DNA from: Sinomonas cellulolyticus
Lineage (GTDB): Bacteria > Actinomycetota > Actinomycetes > Actinomycetales > Micrococcaceae
Direction of reading: 5' to 3'
DNA: 64,000 nt
Assembly (NCBI RefSeq): GCF_014656475.1
Contig: NZ_BNCM01000004.1
Span: 124,001-188,000, forward strand
The notes under the pieces are model-generated. The model was given only the letters and a program-made list of their open reading frames with translations, was not told the origin of the DNA and did no database searches. Below are positions 46,572-55,255 of the stretch, one piece after another (positions within the stretch are counted from its first letter, which is position 1; each line of letters opens with the position of its first letter). The translations under genes and the position numbers were made by a program.

Positions 46572-47600
46572 TCAGCGGGCGAACCGGTGCACGACGGCGG
46601 CGGCCGGCTCGTCGCGTGCCTCGCGCCAGGCCGTGCCCGCCCACAGGCTCGTGCGCTCGGGGCTGCCCGCGCGCACAGAGGCCGCACGCAGGGGCGCCGT
46701 CAGATGGTGCACCACCGGATAGGCCGACGGCGCGTCGGCGAACCGGAGCATGAACCCGTTCTCCAGGCCGCGGGCCCACTTGCCGGAGAAGGCCCGGGTG
46801 GGGGCTGTCCGCTCGAATGCGGTGGAGGCCAGCGCTGCGCGGTGGACGGGGTTGGTCCCCGCCTCGGGCGTGCGCAGGAAGGCGGTCCCGAGCTGGAGAG
46901 CCGCAGCGCCCGCGTCCCGGGCGGCAGCGGCGGCGTCGGGCGTTCCGATCCCGCCCGCCGCGATGAGGGGGAGCGGGACAGCGGCGCGGACTGCCGCCAC
47001 GAGCTCCGGAAGGGTTCCCTGGAAGGGCGGCAGGCCGAGGAACGCTCCCGAGTGGCCGCCGGCGTCGGGGTGCTGCACCACGAGAGCGTCCGCGCCGAGC
47101 TCCGCAGCGACGGCCGCCTCCTCGGGCCCTGTGACCGTCTGGAGGACGAAGGAGCCGGCCTTCTTCAACGCCTCGACAGCGTCCCAGCGGGGCGTCCCGA
47201 ACGTGAAGGAGACCACGGCGGGTGCATGCGTGAGGAGGAGATCGAGCTTCGCCGGGTATGCGTCGTCGTCCGCCCACCGCGGCTCCGGCATGTCCGCTCC
47301 CACGGCCTTGGCCTCGGGGCGCAGCCGCTCGCGGTACGCGAGGACCGCGTCGCGATCGATCTCCTGGGTCGCCGGCACGAAGAGGTTGACGCCGAAGGGG
47401 CGCCCGCCGCCTCGGGATTCCATGATGCGGAGCTCGTCTTCAAGGACTTGAGGGGTCTTGAGCCCGCCCCCGAGGAAGCCGAGGCCCCCTGCGCCGCCCA
47501 CGGCGAGTGCTAGCTCGGGCCGGCTCGGGCCGCCAGCCATCGGCGCGGCCAGCACACCGTTTCCGAACAGGTCCGCGGGCAGGTCTCGGGGAGCATCCAT
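46572..47600 (-). CDS. Nitronate monooxygenase-like flavin oxidoreductase
   Basis: 342 residues, FMN-dependent TIM barrel. The N-terminus LAAPMAGGPSRPELALAVGG with GLGFLGGG, the catalytic-type histidine in VQHPDAGGHSGAF, and the FMN phosphate region LPLIAAGGIGTPDA are family hallmarks. Likely detoxifies nitronates or quinones. ATG 47600 chosen; the frame is open to 48398 but that is a shadow of the kinase gene. TAGGGT lies 7 bases upstream. Divergent from the sugar kinase with only 30 bases between starts. Confidence 0.9.
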   Translation of the reverse strand: MDAPRDLPADLFGNGVLAAPMAGGPSRPELALAVGGAGGLGFLGGGLKTPQVLEDELRIMESRGGGRPFGVNLFVPATQEIDRDAVLAYRERLRPEAKAVGADMPEPRWADDDAYPAKLDLLLTHAPAVVSFTFGTPRWDAVEALKKAGSFVLQTVTGPEEAAVAAELGADALVVQHPDAGGHSGAFLGLPPFQGTLPELVAAVRAAVPLPLIAAGGIGTPDAAAAARDAGAAALQLGTAFLRTPEAGTNPVHRAALASTAFERTAPTRAFSGKWARGLENGFMLRFADAPSAYPVVHHLTAPLRAASVRAGSPERTSLWAGTAWREARDEPAAAVVHRFAR

Positions 47601-47607
47601 GGAGCTC

Positions 47608-47624
47608 ACCCTAGTCACTAGGCT
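47608..47624. promoter_or_regulatory. Back-to-back -10 boxes of the oxidoreductase and kinase genes
   Basis: Minus strand TAGGGT (47608-47613), 7 bases before ATG 47600; plus strand TAGGCT (47619-47624), 6 bases before GTG 47631. Only GTCAC separates them, so the -35 region of each promoter lies in the other gene. Confidence 0.6.
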
Positions 47625-47630
47625 GGGGCG

Positions 47631-48530
47631 GTGAGCATGAACACCATGATCGGCCTCGACATCGGGGGCACCAAGACGCGGGGCATCAAGGTCGTGGACG
47701 GAGAGGTCGTCGCTGACGTCGAGGTGGGCAGCGCGAACGTGCAGAACGTGGCCCGCGAGACGGCCGCCGCGAACCTCGCCGAGCTGTTCGGCCGGCTGGA
47801 CGCCGCCGGCGTCACACGCGTCTTCGCCGGAGCCGGCGGTATCGACACCGAGGCGGACGCCCAGGCGCTCGCCGACCTGATCCGCCCCCACGCGCCGAGG
47901 GCCCGGGTGAACGTGGTCCACGACTCGCGCCTGCTGCTGGCTGCGGGCGGGGCACGCACGGGAGTCGCGGTGATCGCCGGGACGGGCTCGGCGGCCTGGG
48001 GCGTCAACGCCGACGGCGAGGAGGCCCGCGCGGGCGGCTGGGGCTACCTCCTCGGAGACGAGGGCAGCGGGTACTGGCTCGGGCGCGAGGCCGTCCGGTA
48101 CAGCCTGCACCGGATGAACCTCGGCCTCGAACCGGACAGCCTGACCGCGGCCCTCCTTGCCGGCACGGGGCTCGCGGAGCCCGGCGCGCTCATCGCCCAC
48201 TTCCACGACCCGGGAACTGGGCGGCGGTACTGGGCTCAGCAGTCCCGGATCGTCACGGAGGCGGCCGACGCCGGGCATGTCGGGGCCCGCTTCATGGTGG
48301 ACCAAGCAGCGCACGACCTCGCGCGCATGGCGGCCCAGGTGGCACGCCAGCTCGACCTCGAGGGCCCCGTGATCCTGGGCAGCGGCCTCGGGATGCACGT
48401 ACGGCGCATCCAGGACGGCTTCCGTGCGGGGCTTGCGGAGCAGGGCATCGCCGATGTGCAGATCCTGGACAGAGACCCGATCTTCGGCACGATCGAGCTT
48501 GCCGAGGCGTCAGGCCCTGAGCCGGCATGA
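47631..48530 (+). CDS. N-acetylglucosamine kinase-like (BadF/BadG/BcrA family) sugar kinase
   Basis: 299 residues, ASKHA fold. The phosphate-1 loop is IGLDIGGTKTRGIKV; VAVIAGTGSAAWGVN and GGWGYLLGDEGSGYWLGREAV are typical of the eukaryotic-type GlcNAc kinases in the BadF/BadG/BcrA family; the adenosine motif is VILGSGLGMH. Probably phosphorylates an amino sugar from peptidoglycan or chitin turnover. GTG start from the -10 box; MNTM is nearby as an alternative at 47638 region. Ends 12 bases before the convergent CDF gene. Confidence 0.87.
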   Translation: MSMNTMIGLDIGGTKTRGIKVVDGEVVADVEVGSANVQNVARETAAANLAELFGRLDAAGVTRVFAGAGGIDTEADAQALADLIRPHAPRARVNVVHDSRLLLAAGGARTGVAVIAGTGSAAWGVNADGEEARAGGWGYLLGDEGSGYWLGREAVRYSLHRMNLGLEPDSLTAALLAGTGLAEPGALIAHFHDPGTGRRYWAQQSRIVTEAADAGHVGARFMVDQAAHDLARMAAQVARQLDLEGPVILGSGLGMHVRRIQDGFRAGLAEQGIADVQILDRDPIFGTIELAEASGPEPA

Positions 48531-48542
48531 GCAGGGGGTCCT

Positions 48543-49451
48543 TCAGAACTCGAGTGCGGCCTCATCGCTGACCGAGAGTGAGAGGACCGCAGCCTCGATG
48601 CCCTCGTGCGCCTCGAGCTCACGTTCGAGGCGGCGCAGCTGGATGGCCACGGTCTCCTCGTTGTCGTTGCCGGCGAGGTCGACCTCGGCGACGAGGAACA
48701 GCCGCCCGGGGCCGACGTACTCGAGATGGAGGTACGTCACCCGTTCGATCTCGGGGTGCGCGAGCAGGTGGCGACCAGCCTCGGCGCGCAGCTCGGGCGT
48801 GGAGGCGGCTCCCACCAGGAAATGCCGGTTCCGATCGATGAGGACGAGCGCCACGACGCCGAGGAGAACGCCGATCGCGATCGACCCGACGGCGTCCCAC
48901 ATGGCGTTGCCCGTGAGCTGGTGGGCGAGGATGCCGCCGCCGGCGAGCAGGATGCCGACGAGCGCGGCCGAATCCTCCGCGACCACGGCCCGCAGGGTCG
49001 AGTCGGAGCTGAGCAGCACGAGGCGCAGCGGCGACACGCGCGCCCTGCGCGCACGGCGCCGGACTTGGACCACGGCCTGAGTGAAGGAGGTGCCCTCGAG
49101 GATGAATGCCACTGCCAGCACGAGATACGCGACGGCAGGCGATTCGACGGGCTGCGGCGCTGAGAGCTCCTGCACGCCGTGCATGACGGAGACGACGGCG
49201 CCGGCCGTGAAGATGCCGACCGCCGCGAAGAGGGACCAGACGAACGCCTCACGTCCGAAACCCAGGGGGTGGCGCGCGTCCTTCGGCTTGACCGAGCGCC
49301 GCTCGGCGATGATCAGGAAGATCTCGTTCCCGGCGTCCGCCCAGGAGTGGGCTGCCTCGGCGACCATCGACGCGGAACCCGTGATGGCGGCGGCAACCGA
49401 CTTCGCGACGGCCACGAGCACGTTGGCGCAGAAGGCGATGATGACAGTCAC
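48543..49451 (-). CDS. Cation diffusion facilitator family transporter
   Basis: 302 residues. Membrane helices start with VIIAFCANVLVAVAKSVAAAI; metal-binding positions lie in the pattern MVAEAAHSWADAGNEIF (H-x3-D type) and in EDSAALVGILLAGGG. A cytosolic C-terminal domain of ~80 residues follows (LLAHPEIERVTYLHLEYVGP). Exports Zn, Co, Fe or Mn in exchange for protons. GTG 49451 has AAGGGGG before it; the -10 box TAGTGT (49473-49478, minus strand) gives a leader of about 15-20 bases. Confidence 0.9.
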   Translation of the reverse strand: MTVIIAFCANVLVAVAKSVAAAITGSASMVAEAAHSWADAGNEIFLIIAERRSVKPKDARHPLGFGREAFVWSLFAAVGIFTAGAVVSVMHGVQELSAPQPVESPAVAYLVLAVAFILEGTSFTQAVVQVRRRARRARVSPLRLVLLSSDSTLRAVVAEDSAALVGILLAGGGILAHQLTGNAMWDAVGSIAIGVLLGVVALVLIDRNRHFLVGAASTPELRAEAGRHLLAHPEIERVTYLHLEYVGPGRLFLVAEVDLAGNDNEETVAIQLRRLERELEAHEGIEAAVLSLSVSDEAALEF

Positions 49452-49520
49452 GGCAACCCCCTTCGTCGTGCCACACTACGCCGGTCTCGCGTATGCCCCG
49501 CCGCCCAATGGGCTCGCTGG

Positions 49521-49526
49521 TAGGCT
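49521..49526 (+). promoter_or_regulatory. -10 box of the osmoprotectant ABC operon
   Basis: TAGGCT, giving a leader of about 53 bases with repeated GACCGA/GACTGA stretches before GTG 49586. Confidence 0.45.
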
Positions 49527-49585
49527 CACAGCAGCACGCCGAGACTGACCGACAGACCGACTGATCCGCTACTCGTGAGGTGTAC

Positions 49586-50713
49586 GTGTCCGATCCCATG
49601 ATCGAGTTCCGCGAGGTGAGCAAGGTGTACGGCGGCATGACCGCCGTGGACCGTCTGAGCCTGAGCGTGCCGCGGGGCCGGATCACCGTCTTCGTCGGGC
49701 CGTCCGGGTGCGGCAAGACGACCTCCCTGCGGATGGTCAACAGGATGGTCGAGCCCACCTCCGGGACGATCACGGTGGACGGGCGCGACGCGACTTCCCA
49801 GCCGGCGCCGCTCCTGCGCCGGTCCATGGGGTATGTCATGCAGGCCGCTGGCCTCATGCCGCATCGCACCGTCCTGGACAACATCGCCACTGTCCCGCGC
49901 CTCAATGGCGTCTCCCGCGCCTCGGCCCGCGCCCGCGCCCGCGAGCTGCTCGACGTCGTCGGCCTCTCCGCCGACCTCGGCGGCAGGTACCCCGCCCAGC
50001 TCTCTGGCGGCCAGCAGCAGCGGGTCGGCGTGGCGCGCGCGCTCGCAGCGGACCCGCCTGTGCTGCTCATGGACGAGCCGTTCAGCGCGGTGGACCCCGT
50101 GGTCCGCCACGAGCTGCAGCGCGAGCTGCTCCGGCTCCAGCGGGACCTGGGCAAGACGATCATCTTCGTCACCCACGACATCGACGAGGCGGTGCTGCTG
50201 GGAGACACGATCGCCGTGTTCGCCGTGGGCGGCCGGCTCGCCCAGGTGGCCAGCCCTGAGGAGCTCCTGCGGGCTCCTGCCGACGACTTCGTCTCGGGGT
50301 TCGTCGGCCGGGACCGCGGATTCCGGCACCTCGGGTTCTACGATGACGCCGGGCTCATTCCCAGCCCCGTCGAGACGCTGGCTGTGGCGGACCTCCCTGC
50401 TGCCCGCGTGGGGGACTGGGCCGTGGTCGTGGACGAGGCGGGGCGCCCCATCGGGTGGGCCGGCGCAGCCTTCGCCGGCACCCTCGTGAGCGGGGGATCA
50501 CTGCACCGGGCGGGCAGCACGCTGCGCTCCGCCCTCGATGCCGCGCTGTCCTCGCCGTCCGGCCGCGGCGTCGTGGTGGACGACGGCGGGCGCCTCCTTG
50601 GCACGGTCGGAACCGGCGAGGTCATCGCCGAGGCGGACCGGCGCCGCGCGCAGGCGCAGCGCGAGCGGAGCTCGGTCAGCACCGCCGGCACCATGGCCAG
50701 CGAGGAGGGCTGA
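49586..50713 (+). CDS. opuCA: Osmoprotectant (glycine betaine-type) ABC importer, ATPase
   Basis: 375 residues. Walker A VFVGPSGCGKTTSLRM, signature QLSGGQQQRVGVARAL, Walker B VLLMDEPFSAVDP and H-loop VTHDIDEAVLLGD. After the ATPase core, ~130 residues resemble a degenerate CBS-domain pair (VVDEAGRPIGWAGAA, VVDDGGRLLGTVG), used in OpuA/OpuC proteins for ionic-strength or c-di-AMP control. GTG 49586 chosen because GAGG lies 5 bases upstream; a GTG at 49580 is also in frame. First gene of a four-gene operon. Confidence 0.92.
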   Translation: MSDPMIEFREVSKVYGGMTAVDRLSLSVPRGRITVFVGPSGCGKTTSLRMVNRMVEPTSGTITVDGRDATSQPAPLLRRSMGYVMQAAGLMPHRTVLDNIATVPRLNGVSRASARARARELLDVVGLSADLGGRYPAQLSGGQQQRVGVARALAADPPVLLMDEPFSAVDPVVRHELQRELLRLQRDLGKTIIFVTHDIDEAVLLGDTIAVFAVGGRLAQVASPEELLRAPADDFVSGFVGRDRGFRHLGFYDDAGLIPSPVETLAVADLPAARVGDWAVVVDEAGRPIGWAGAAFAGTLVSGGSLHRAGSTLRSALDAALSSPSGRGVVVDDGGRLLGTVGTGEVIAEADRRRAQAQRERSSVSTAGTMASEEG

Positions 50714-51381
50714 TGGAGTGGGCCCTGGCCAACTCGGGTCGCATTCTGGCGCTCGCGGGCCAGCACCTCGTGCTGGCAGTCCTTCCGCTCGTGCTCGGCC
50801 TCGTGATCAGCCTCCCGCTCGCCCAGGCAGTCCGAGGCCGGCAGGGGTTGCGCGCAGCGCTGCTCACCGTCAGCTCGGTCCTCTACACCGTCCCCTCGCT
50901 CGCGCTGTTCATCATCCTCCCGGTGGTCCTCGGCACTCGCATCCTCGATCCGGTCAACGTCGTCGTGGCGCTCACGGTCTACGCCGTGGCGCTGCTCGTG
51001 CGGTCGGCCCTGGACGCGCTTGATTCGGTGGACGGGGAGCTGAGCCTCGCCGCCACGGCGATGGGCCATACTCCCGCGACACGCTACTTCCTCGTGGACC
51101 TGCCGCTCTCGCTGCCCGTGCTCATCGCCGGGCTCCGTGCCGTGTCCGTCAGCAACATCTCCCTTGTCTCCGTCGCGGCCCTGGTCGGGATGCCGAATCT
51201 CGGGATCCTGTTCACCGAGGGCCTCCAGCGCGGCTTCATCACCGAGATCCTCGTGGGGCTGGTGGGGATCCTGGTGCTCGCTCTCCTCATGGACCTCGCC
51301 CTCGTGCTGGCCGGCCGTGCGCTCGCTCCGTGGGCTCGGCACGTCGACGGTGCCGGGCGGCGGAAGGCGGCACGCGCGTGA
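50713..51381 (+). CDS. opuCB: Osmoprotectant ABC importer, permease 1
   Basis: 222 residues, about five or six membrane helices. The permease signature lies near EVSLAATAMGHTPATRYFLVDLPLSLPVLIAG (seen here as ELSLAATAMGHTPATRYF and LPLSLPVLIAG), the EAA-type loop that docks on the ATPase. The ATG at 50713 overlaps the ATPase stop (TGATG). An open frame extends upstream to 50455 but is a shadow of the ATPase gene. Confidence 0.92.
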   Translation: MEWALANSGRILALAGQHLVLAVLPLVLGLVISLPLAQAVRGRQGLRAALLTVSSVLYTVPSLALFIILPVVLGTRILDPVNVVVALTVYAVALLVRSALDALDSVDGELSLAATAMGHTPATRYFLVDLPLSLPVLIAGLRAVSVSNISLVSVAALVGMPNLGILFTEGLQRGFITEILVGLVGILVLALLMDLALVLAGRALAPWARHVDGAGRRKAARA

Positions 51382-52085
51382 GCCTGTTCGAGCAGACCTG
51401 GGTGTGGCTCACCGATCCGACGAATTGGAGCGGTTACTCCAGCATCCCCGCCAGGCTCGGGGAGCACGCCTTCTACACCCTCCTCACCGTGGCCATCGCC
51501 GCAGTGATCGCGCTGCCCATCGGCGCGTACGTCGGGCACACCGGCCGCGGGCGCGTCGTCGTGGTAGGCCTCGCCGGCGCGCTGCGCGCGGTACCGACCC
51601 TCGGACTCCTCGTGCTGTTCGTCCTGCTCGCAGGCATCGGGCTCATGCCGCCCATCTGGGCCCTCGTGATCCTGAGCGTTCCTCCGCTGCTCGCCGGCAC
51701 CTACTCCGGCATCGCCGCCGTCGACCCCGTGGTGGTGGACGCGGCCCGCGCGCAGGGCATGCGCGAGTACCAGGTGCTGCTCGGTGTCGAGCTCCCCAAT
51801 GCGCTCCCCGTCATCTTCGGGGGCCTCCGGGCCGCGGTGCTGCAGGTCATCGCCACTGCGACGGTCGTCGCGTATACGAATCTCGGCGGTCTGGGCCGTT
51901 ACATCTTCGACGGCCTCGCCCTCTCCGACTACCCGCAGATGCTCGGCGGCTCGGTCCTCGTGGCCCTGCTCGCCGTCGTCACGGACCTTGTCCTCGGTGC
52001 GCTCCTGCGCGCTCTGGGCCCACGCTCGTCCTCCGCCGCGGAGCCGGATGCTCCCGCGGTGGCCGTACAGGAAGGAATGCCATGA
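51378..52085 (+). CDS. opuCD: Osmoprotectant ABC importer, permease 2
   Basis: 235 residues. Helices include HAFYTLLTVAIAAVIALPIGAY and VVGLAGALRAVPTLGLLVLFVLLAGIGLMP. The EAA loop reads VDAARAQGMREYQVLLGVELPNALPVI. It forms a heterodimer with permease 1. The GTG overlaps the stop of permease 1 by 4 bases and its own stop overlaps the binding-protein ATG, so all four genes are tightly coupled. Confidence 0.92.
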   Translation: MSLFEQTWVWLTDPTNWSGYSSIPARLGEHAFYTLLTVAIAAVIALPIGAYVGHTGRGRVVVVGLAGALRAVPTLGLLVLFVLLAGIGLMPPIWALVILSVPPLLAGTYSGIAAVDPVVVDAARAQGMREYQVLLGVELPNALPVIFGGLRAAVLQVIATATVVAYTNLGGLGRYIFDGLALSDYPQMLGGSVLVALLAVVTDLVLGALLRALGPRSSSAAEPDAPAVAVQEGMP

Positions 52086-53041
52086 TCCACAAGATCCCCG
52101 TCACCCGCCGCAGGGCGATCGCCGTCGCTGCAGCGGGGCTCGGCCTCAGCCTGGCCCTGAGTGGGTGCGGAGGCTCGTCGAACCCCCTGAGCACTGGCAG
52201 CGCCGCCTCAGGAGGCTCGGGCGGCGCGGGCAAGGAGCTCGTCATCGGCTCGGCTGACTTCACCGAGAGCCAGATCATCGCCGAGCTCTATGCAGGCGCG
52301 CTCAACGGTGCCGGGGTCAAGGCCACCACGAAGCCGAACATCGGTGCGCGCGAGGTCTACTACAAGGCGCTCCAGGACGGGTCGATCGACGTTGTCCCCG
52401 ACTACACCGGAAACCTGCTGCTCTACGTGGACTCCAAGGCCACCCAGGTCTCGGCATCGGACATCGCCGCAGCCCTGCCGGACAAGCTGCCGAAGGGGCT
52501 GGGGATCCTCGATCCTGCCAAGGCGGAGGACAAGGACGCGATGGTCGTCACGAAGGCCACCGCCGCCAAGTACAGCCTCAAGAGCCTCGACGACATGGGG
52601 AAGGTCTGCAATGAGCTCGTCATCGGTGCGCCGGCGACCTTCGAGAAGCGGGCCTACGGCCTGCCGGGGCTCAAGGACAAGTACAACTGCGTGCCGAAGC
52701 AGTTCTCGGCGATGAGCGACGGCGGCGGCCCAGTCACGCTGAAGGCGCTCCTGGACAACACCATCCAGGTGGCGGACATCTTCACGACGACCCCCTCCAT
52801 CGCGGACAACGGCCTTGTGGTGCTGGACGATCCCAAGAACAACTTCATCGCACAGCAGGTGGTGCCGCTCGTCCGCACCGATACTGTCTCGGACAAGGCA
52901 AAGTCCGCCCTCAACGCCGTCTCGAAGCAGCTCACCACGGACGACCTGGTGAACCTCAACCGGGCCGTGACCGGGAGCCAGAAGCAGTCGCCGGCGGATG
53001 CGGCAAAGGCGTGGCTCAAGGAGAAGGGCATCGCCTCCTGA
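52082..53041 (+). CDS. opuCC: Osmoprotectant ABC importer, substrate-binding lipoprotein
   Basis: 319 residues. Lipoprotein signal: basic TRRRAIAV, hydrophobic AAAGLGLSLALSGC with the lipobox LSGC, then a Ser/Gly linker. The OpuAC-type binding domain starts VIGSADFTESQIIAELYAGAL and includes DVVPDYTGNLLLYV, which carries aromatic residues likely to hold a quaternary amine. Substrate is probably glycine betaine, choline or carnitine. It is anchored to the outer face of the membrane. Confidence 0.93.
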   Translation: MIHKIPVTRRRAIAVAAAGLGLSLALSGCGGSSNPLSTGSAASGGSGGAGKELVIGSADFTESQIIAELYAGALNGAGVKATTKPNIGAREVYYKALQDGSIDVVPDYTGNLLLYVDSKATQVSASDIAAALPDKLPKGLGILDPAKAEDKDAMVVTKATAAKYSLKSLDDMGKVCNELVIGAPATFEKRAYGLPGLKDKYNCVPKQFSAMSDGGGPVTLKALLDNTIQVADIFTTTPSIADNGLVVLDDPKNNFIAQQVVPLVRTDTVSDKAKSALNAVSKQLTTDDLVNLNRAVTGSQKQSPADAAKAWLKEKGIAS

Positions 53042-53046
53042 CGCGG

Positions 53047-53063
53047 CCCCCGCTGGGCGGGGG
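53047..53063 (+). terminator. GC-rich hairpin after the ABC operon
   Basis: CCCCCGC pairs with GCGGGGG around TGG. It is followed at once by a second, longer palindrome. Confidence 0.6.
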
Positions 53064-53065
53064 TG

Positions 53066-53115
53066 TGCCACAGGGTGTGAGCGGCATCGCACAGATGCCC
53101 TCGCACCCTGTGGCA
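53066..53115. promoter_or_regulatory. 50-base near-perfect palindrome before the alanine aminotransferase gene
   Basis: Arms TGCCACAGGGTGTGAG and CTCGCACCCTGTGGCA, with an inner pair GGCATC/GATGCC around GCACA. It is followed by TTCTT and ends 10 bases before ATG 53126. It can be an intrinsic terminator, an operator or an RNA leader structure. A weak -10 box CATTCT (53114-53119) overlaps its end. Confidence 0.7.
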
Positions 53116-53125
53116 TTCTTGTGCA

Positions 53126-54346
53126 ATGGCCCAGTTCACGCAGTCCTCCAAGCTCCACAACGTCCTGTACGACATCAGGGGCCCGATCCTGGAGGCTGCG
53201 CAGCAGATGGAGGCCGAGGGCCACCGGATCCTGAAGCTGAACATCGGCAACCCGGCGCCGTTCGGGTTCGAGGCGCCGGACGCGATCCTCGTGGACATGA
53301 TCCGCCACCTTCCCCATGCCCAGGGGTACAGCGATTCGCGGGGCATCTTCTCCGCCCGCACCGCGGTCTCGCAGTACTACCAGACCCGCGGGATCCAGAA
53401 CATCCACGTCGACGACATCTACCTCGGCAACGGCGTCTCCGAGCTCATCACCATGTCCCTCATGGCGCTCCTCGAGCAGGGTGACGAGGTCCTCGTCCCG
53501 ATGCCGGACTACCCCCTCTGGACGGCGTCAGTCTCCCTCGCCGGCGGCCGCGCGGTCCACTACCTGTGTGACGAGGAACTCGACTGGGAGCCCGACCTCG
53601 AGGACCTCGAGTCGAAGATCACCCCCCGCACCAAGGGAATCGTGGTGATCAACCCCAACAACCCAACCGGCGCGGTCTACTCCGACTCGACCCTGCGCCG
53701 CATCGTGGAGCTGGCCGAGAAGCACGGGCTCATCATCTTCGCCGATGAAATCTACGAGAAGATCCTCTACGAGGACGCCACTCACACCAACCTGGCCGCC
53801 TTCACCGGCGAGGACGTCCTCTGCCTGACCTTCTCCGGTCTGTCCAAGGCGTACCGCGTGTGCGGGTACCGCGCCGGCTGGATGGCGATCTCCGGGCCGA
53901 AGAAGGACGCCGCGGACTACCTCGAGGGGATCAACCTCCTCGCCAACATGCGGCTGTGCGCGAACGTCCCCGCGCAGCACGCGATCCAGACGGCGCTCGG
54001 CGGATACCAGAGCATCAAGGACCTCATCCTCCCGGGCGGCCGGCTCCTCGAGCAGCGCAACAAGGCCTACGAGATGCTCAACGCCATTCCAGGCGTCTCC
54101 ACCAAGCAGGCCAAGGGCGCCCTCTACCTCTTCCCGCGGCTGGACCCGGAGGTATACGGGATCCGCGACGACGAGAAGTTCGTCCTCGACCTGCTCCGGG
54201 ACCAGAAGATCCTCCTGTCCCACGGCAGGGCGTTCAACTGGCACGCCCCCGACCACTTCCGGATGGTGACGCTTCCGGCCGTGGCGGACATCGAGGAGGC
54301 CCTCGGCCGTATGGCAGACTTCCTCAGCAGGTACAAGGGGAACTGA
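53126..54346 (+). CDS. alaA: Alanine aminotransferase AlaA-type
   Basis: 406 residues, fold-type I PLP aminotransferase. The N-terminus MAQFTQSSKLHNVLYDIRGP and the segment LKLNIGNPAPFGFEAPD match E. coli AlaA. The PLP lysine is in FSGLSKAYRVCGYRAGW; INPNNPTGAVY and FADEIYEKILYED hold the cofactor ring. Makes alanine from pyruvate and glutamate. Its start lies just after a 50-base palindrome, so expression may be controlled there. PPK2 follows after 38 bases. Confidence 0.93.
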   Translation: MAQFTQSSKLHNVLYDIRGPILEAAQQMEAEGHRILKLNIGNPAPFGFEAPDAILVDMIRHLPHAQGYSDSRGIFSARTAVSQYYQTRGIQNIHVDDIYLGNGVSELITMSLMALLEQGDEVLVPMPDYPLWTASVSLAGGRAVHYLCDEELDWEPDLEDLESKITPRTKGIVVINPNNPTGAVYSDSTLRRIVELAEKHGLIIFADEIYEKILYEDATHTNLAAFTGEDVLCLTFSGLSKAYRVCGYRAGWMAISGPKKDAADYLEGINLLANMRLCANVPAQHAIQTALGGYQSIKDLILPGGRLLEQRNKAYEMLNAIPGVSTKQAKGALYLFPRLDPEVYGIRDDEKFVLDLLRDQKILLSHGRAFNWHAPDHFRMVTLPAVADIEEALGRMADFLSRYKGN

Positions 54347-54384
54347 CCGGGCTCCGTCCCGGCCGTGCACAGCGAAGGGGCAGC

Positions 54385-55248
54385 ATGGGCAAGCGCAAGG
54401 CCGGGCACGGATTCAGCGAGGTGCCCGAGGATCTCCTCGTGGTGGGCCCGGGCTTCAGGCTTGCCGATATCGACACGTCCTCCACTCCAGGCTTCTCCGG
54501 CAGCAAGTCCGACGGCGAGGCGCTCCTCACCCAGCGTGACACCCACCTCGCCGGCCTCCAGGAGCGACTCTTCGCGGAGGGCAAAGGCGGCGGCACGCGC
54601 TCGCTCCTGCTCATCCTCCAGGCCATGGATACGGCCGGGAAGGGCGGAACCATCAGCCATGTGGTCGGGGTCGTGGACGTCCAGGGCGTCCAGCTCGCGG
54701 CGTTCAAATCCCCTACCGACGAGGAGAAGCAGCACGACTTCCTGTGGCGGGTCGAGAAGCAGCTCCCCAAGCCCGGCATGCTCGGCTGCTTTGACCGCTC
54801 GCACTACGAGGACGTCCTCATCCACCGGGTGCACGGCTGGGCGGACGAGACGGAACTGGAACGCCGCTACTCGGCCATCCAGGACTTCGAGGCCCGACTG
54901 CACGCCTCGGGGACGGAGATCATCAAGGTGATGCTCCACATCAGCAAGGACGAGCAGGGGCGCCGGCTGGCAGCGCGCCTCGATGACCCGACGAAGTACT
55001 GGAAGTACAACCCCGGTGACCTCGCGGAGCGGAAGCTGTGGGACTCCTACATGGAGGCATACCAGATTGCCATCGAGCGCACGAGCACGCCGTATGCGCC
55101 GTGGTACGTGATCCCTGCCGACAGCAAATGGTACGCCCGGCTCGTGGTCCAGGAACTGCTGGTGGCGGCACTCGAGCGCATGGATCCCCAGTGGCCCGCT
55201 CCCGCGTTCGACATCGAGGAGCAGAAGGCGCTCCTCGCAGCCACGTGA
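54385..55248 (+). CDS. ppk2: Polyphosphate kinase 2 family protein
   Basis: 287 residues. The Walker A motif lies in LQAMDTAGKGGTIS (residues 79-91) and the Walker B in CFDRSHYEDVL; the lid region holds KVMLHISKDEQGRRLAARLDDPTKYWK. PPK2 enzymes phosphorylate nucleotides with polyphosphate. The short N-terminus and the sequence around the lid suggest the class that uses both NMP and NDP, but I cannot fix the class. ATG 54385 with GAAGGGG before it. Ends 7 bases from the convergent xseB. Confidence 0.92.
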   Translation: MGKRKAGHGFSEVPEDLLVVGPGFRLADIDTSSTPGFSGSKSDGEALLTQRDTHLAGLQERLFAEGKGGGTRSLLLILQAMDTAGKGGTISHVVGVVDVQGVQLAAFKSPTDEEKQHDFLWRVEKQLPKPGMLGCFDRSHYEDVLIHRVHGWADETELERRYSAIQDFEARLHASGTEIIKVMLHISKDEQGRRLAARLDDPTKYWKYNPGDLAERKLWDSYMEAYQIAIERTSTPYAPWYVIPADSKWYARLVVQELLVAALERMDPQWPAPAFDIEEQKALLAAT

Positions 55249-55255
55249 GGCGCTC

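Noticed and set aside
53860..54384. Upstream extension of the ppk2 frame into alaA
   Set aside because: Overlaps alaA in a different frame; ATG 54385 with a ribosome site gives the normal PPK2 length.
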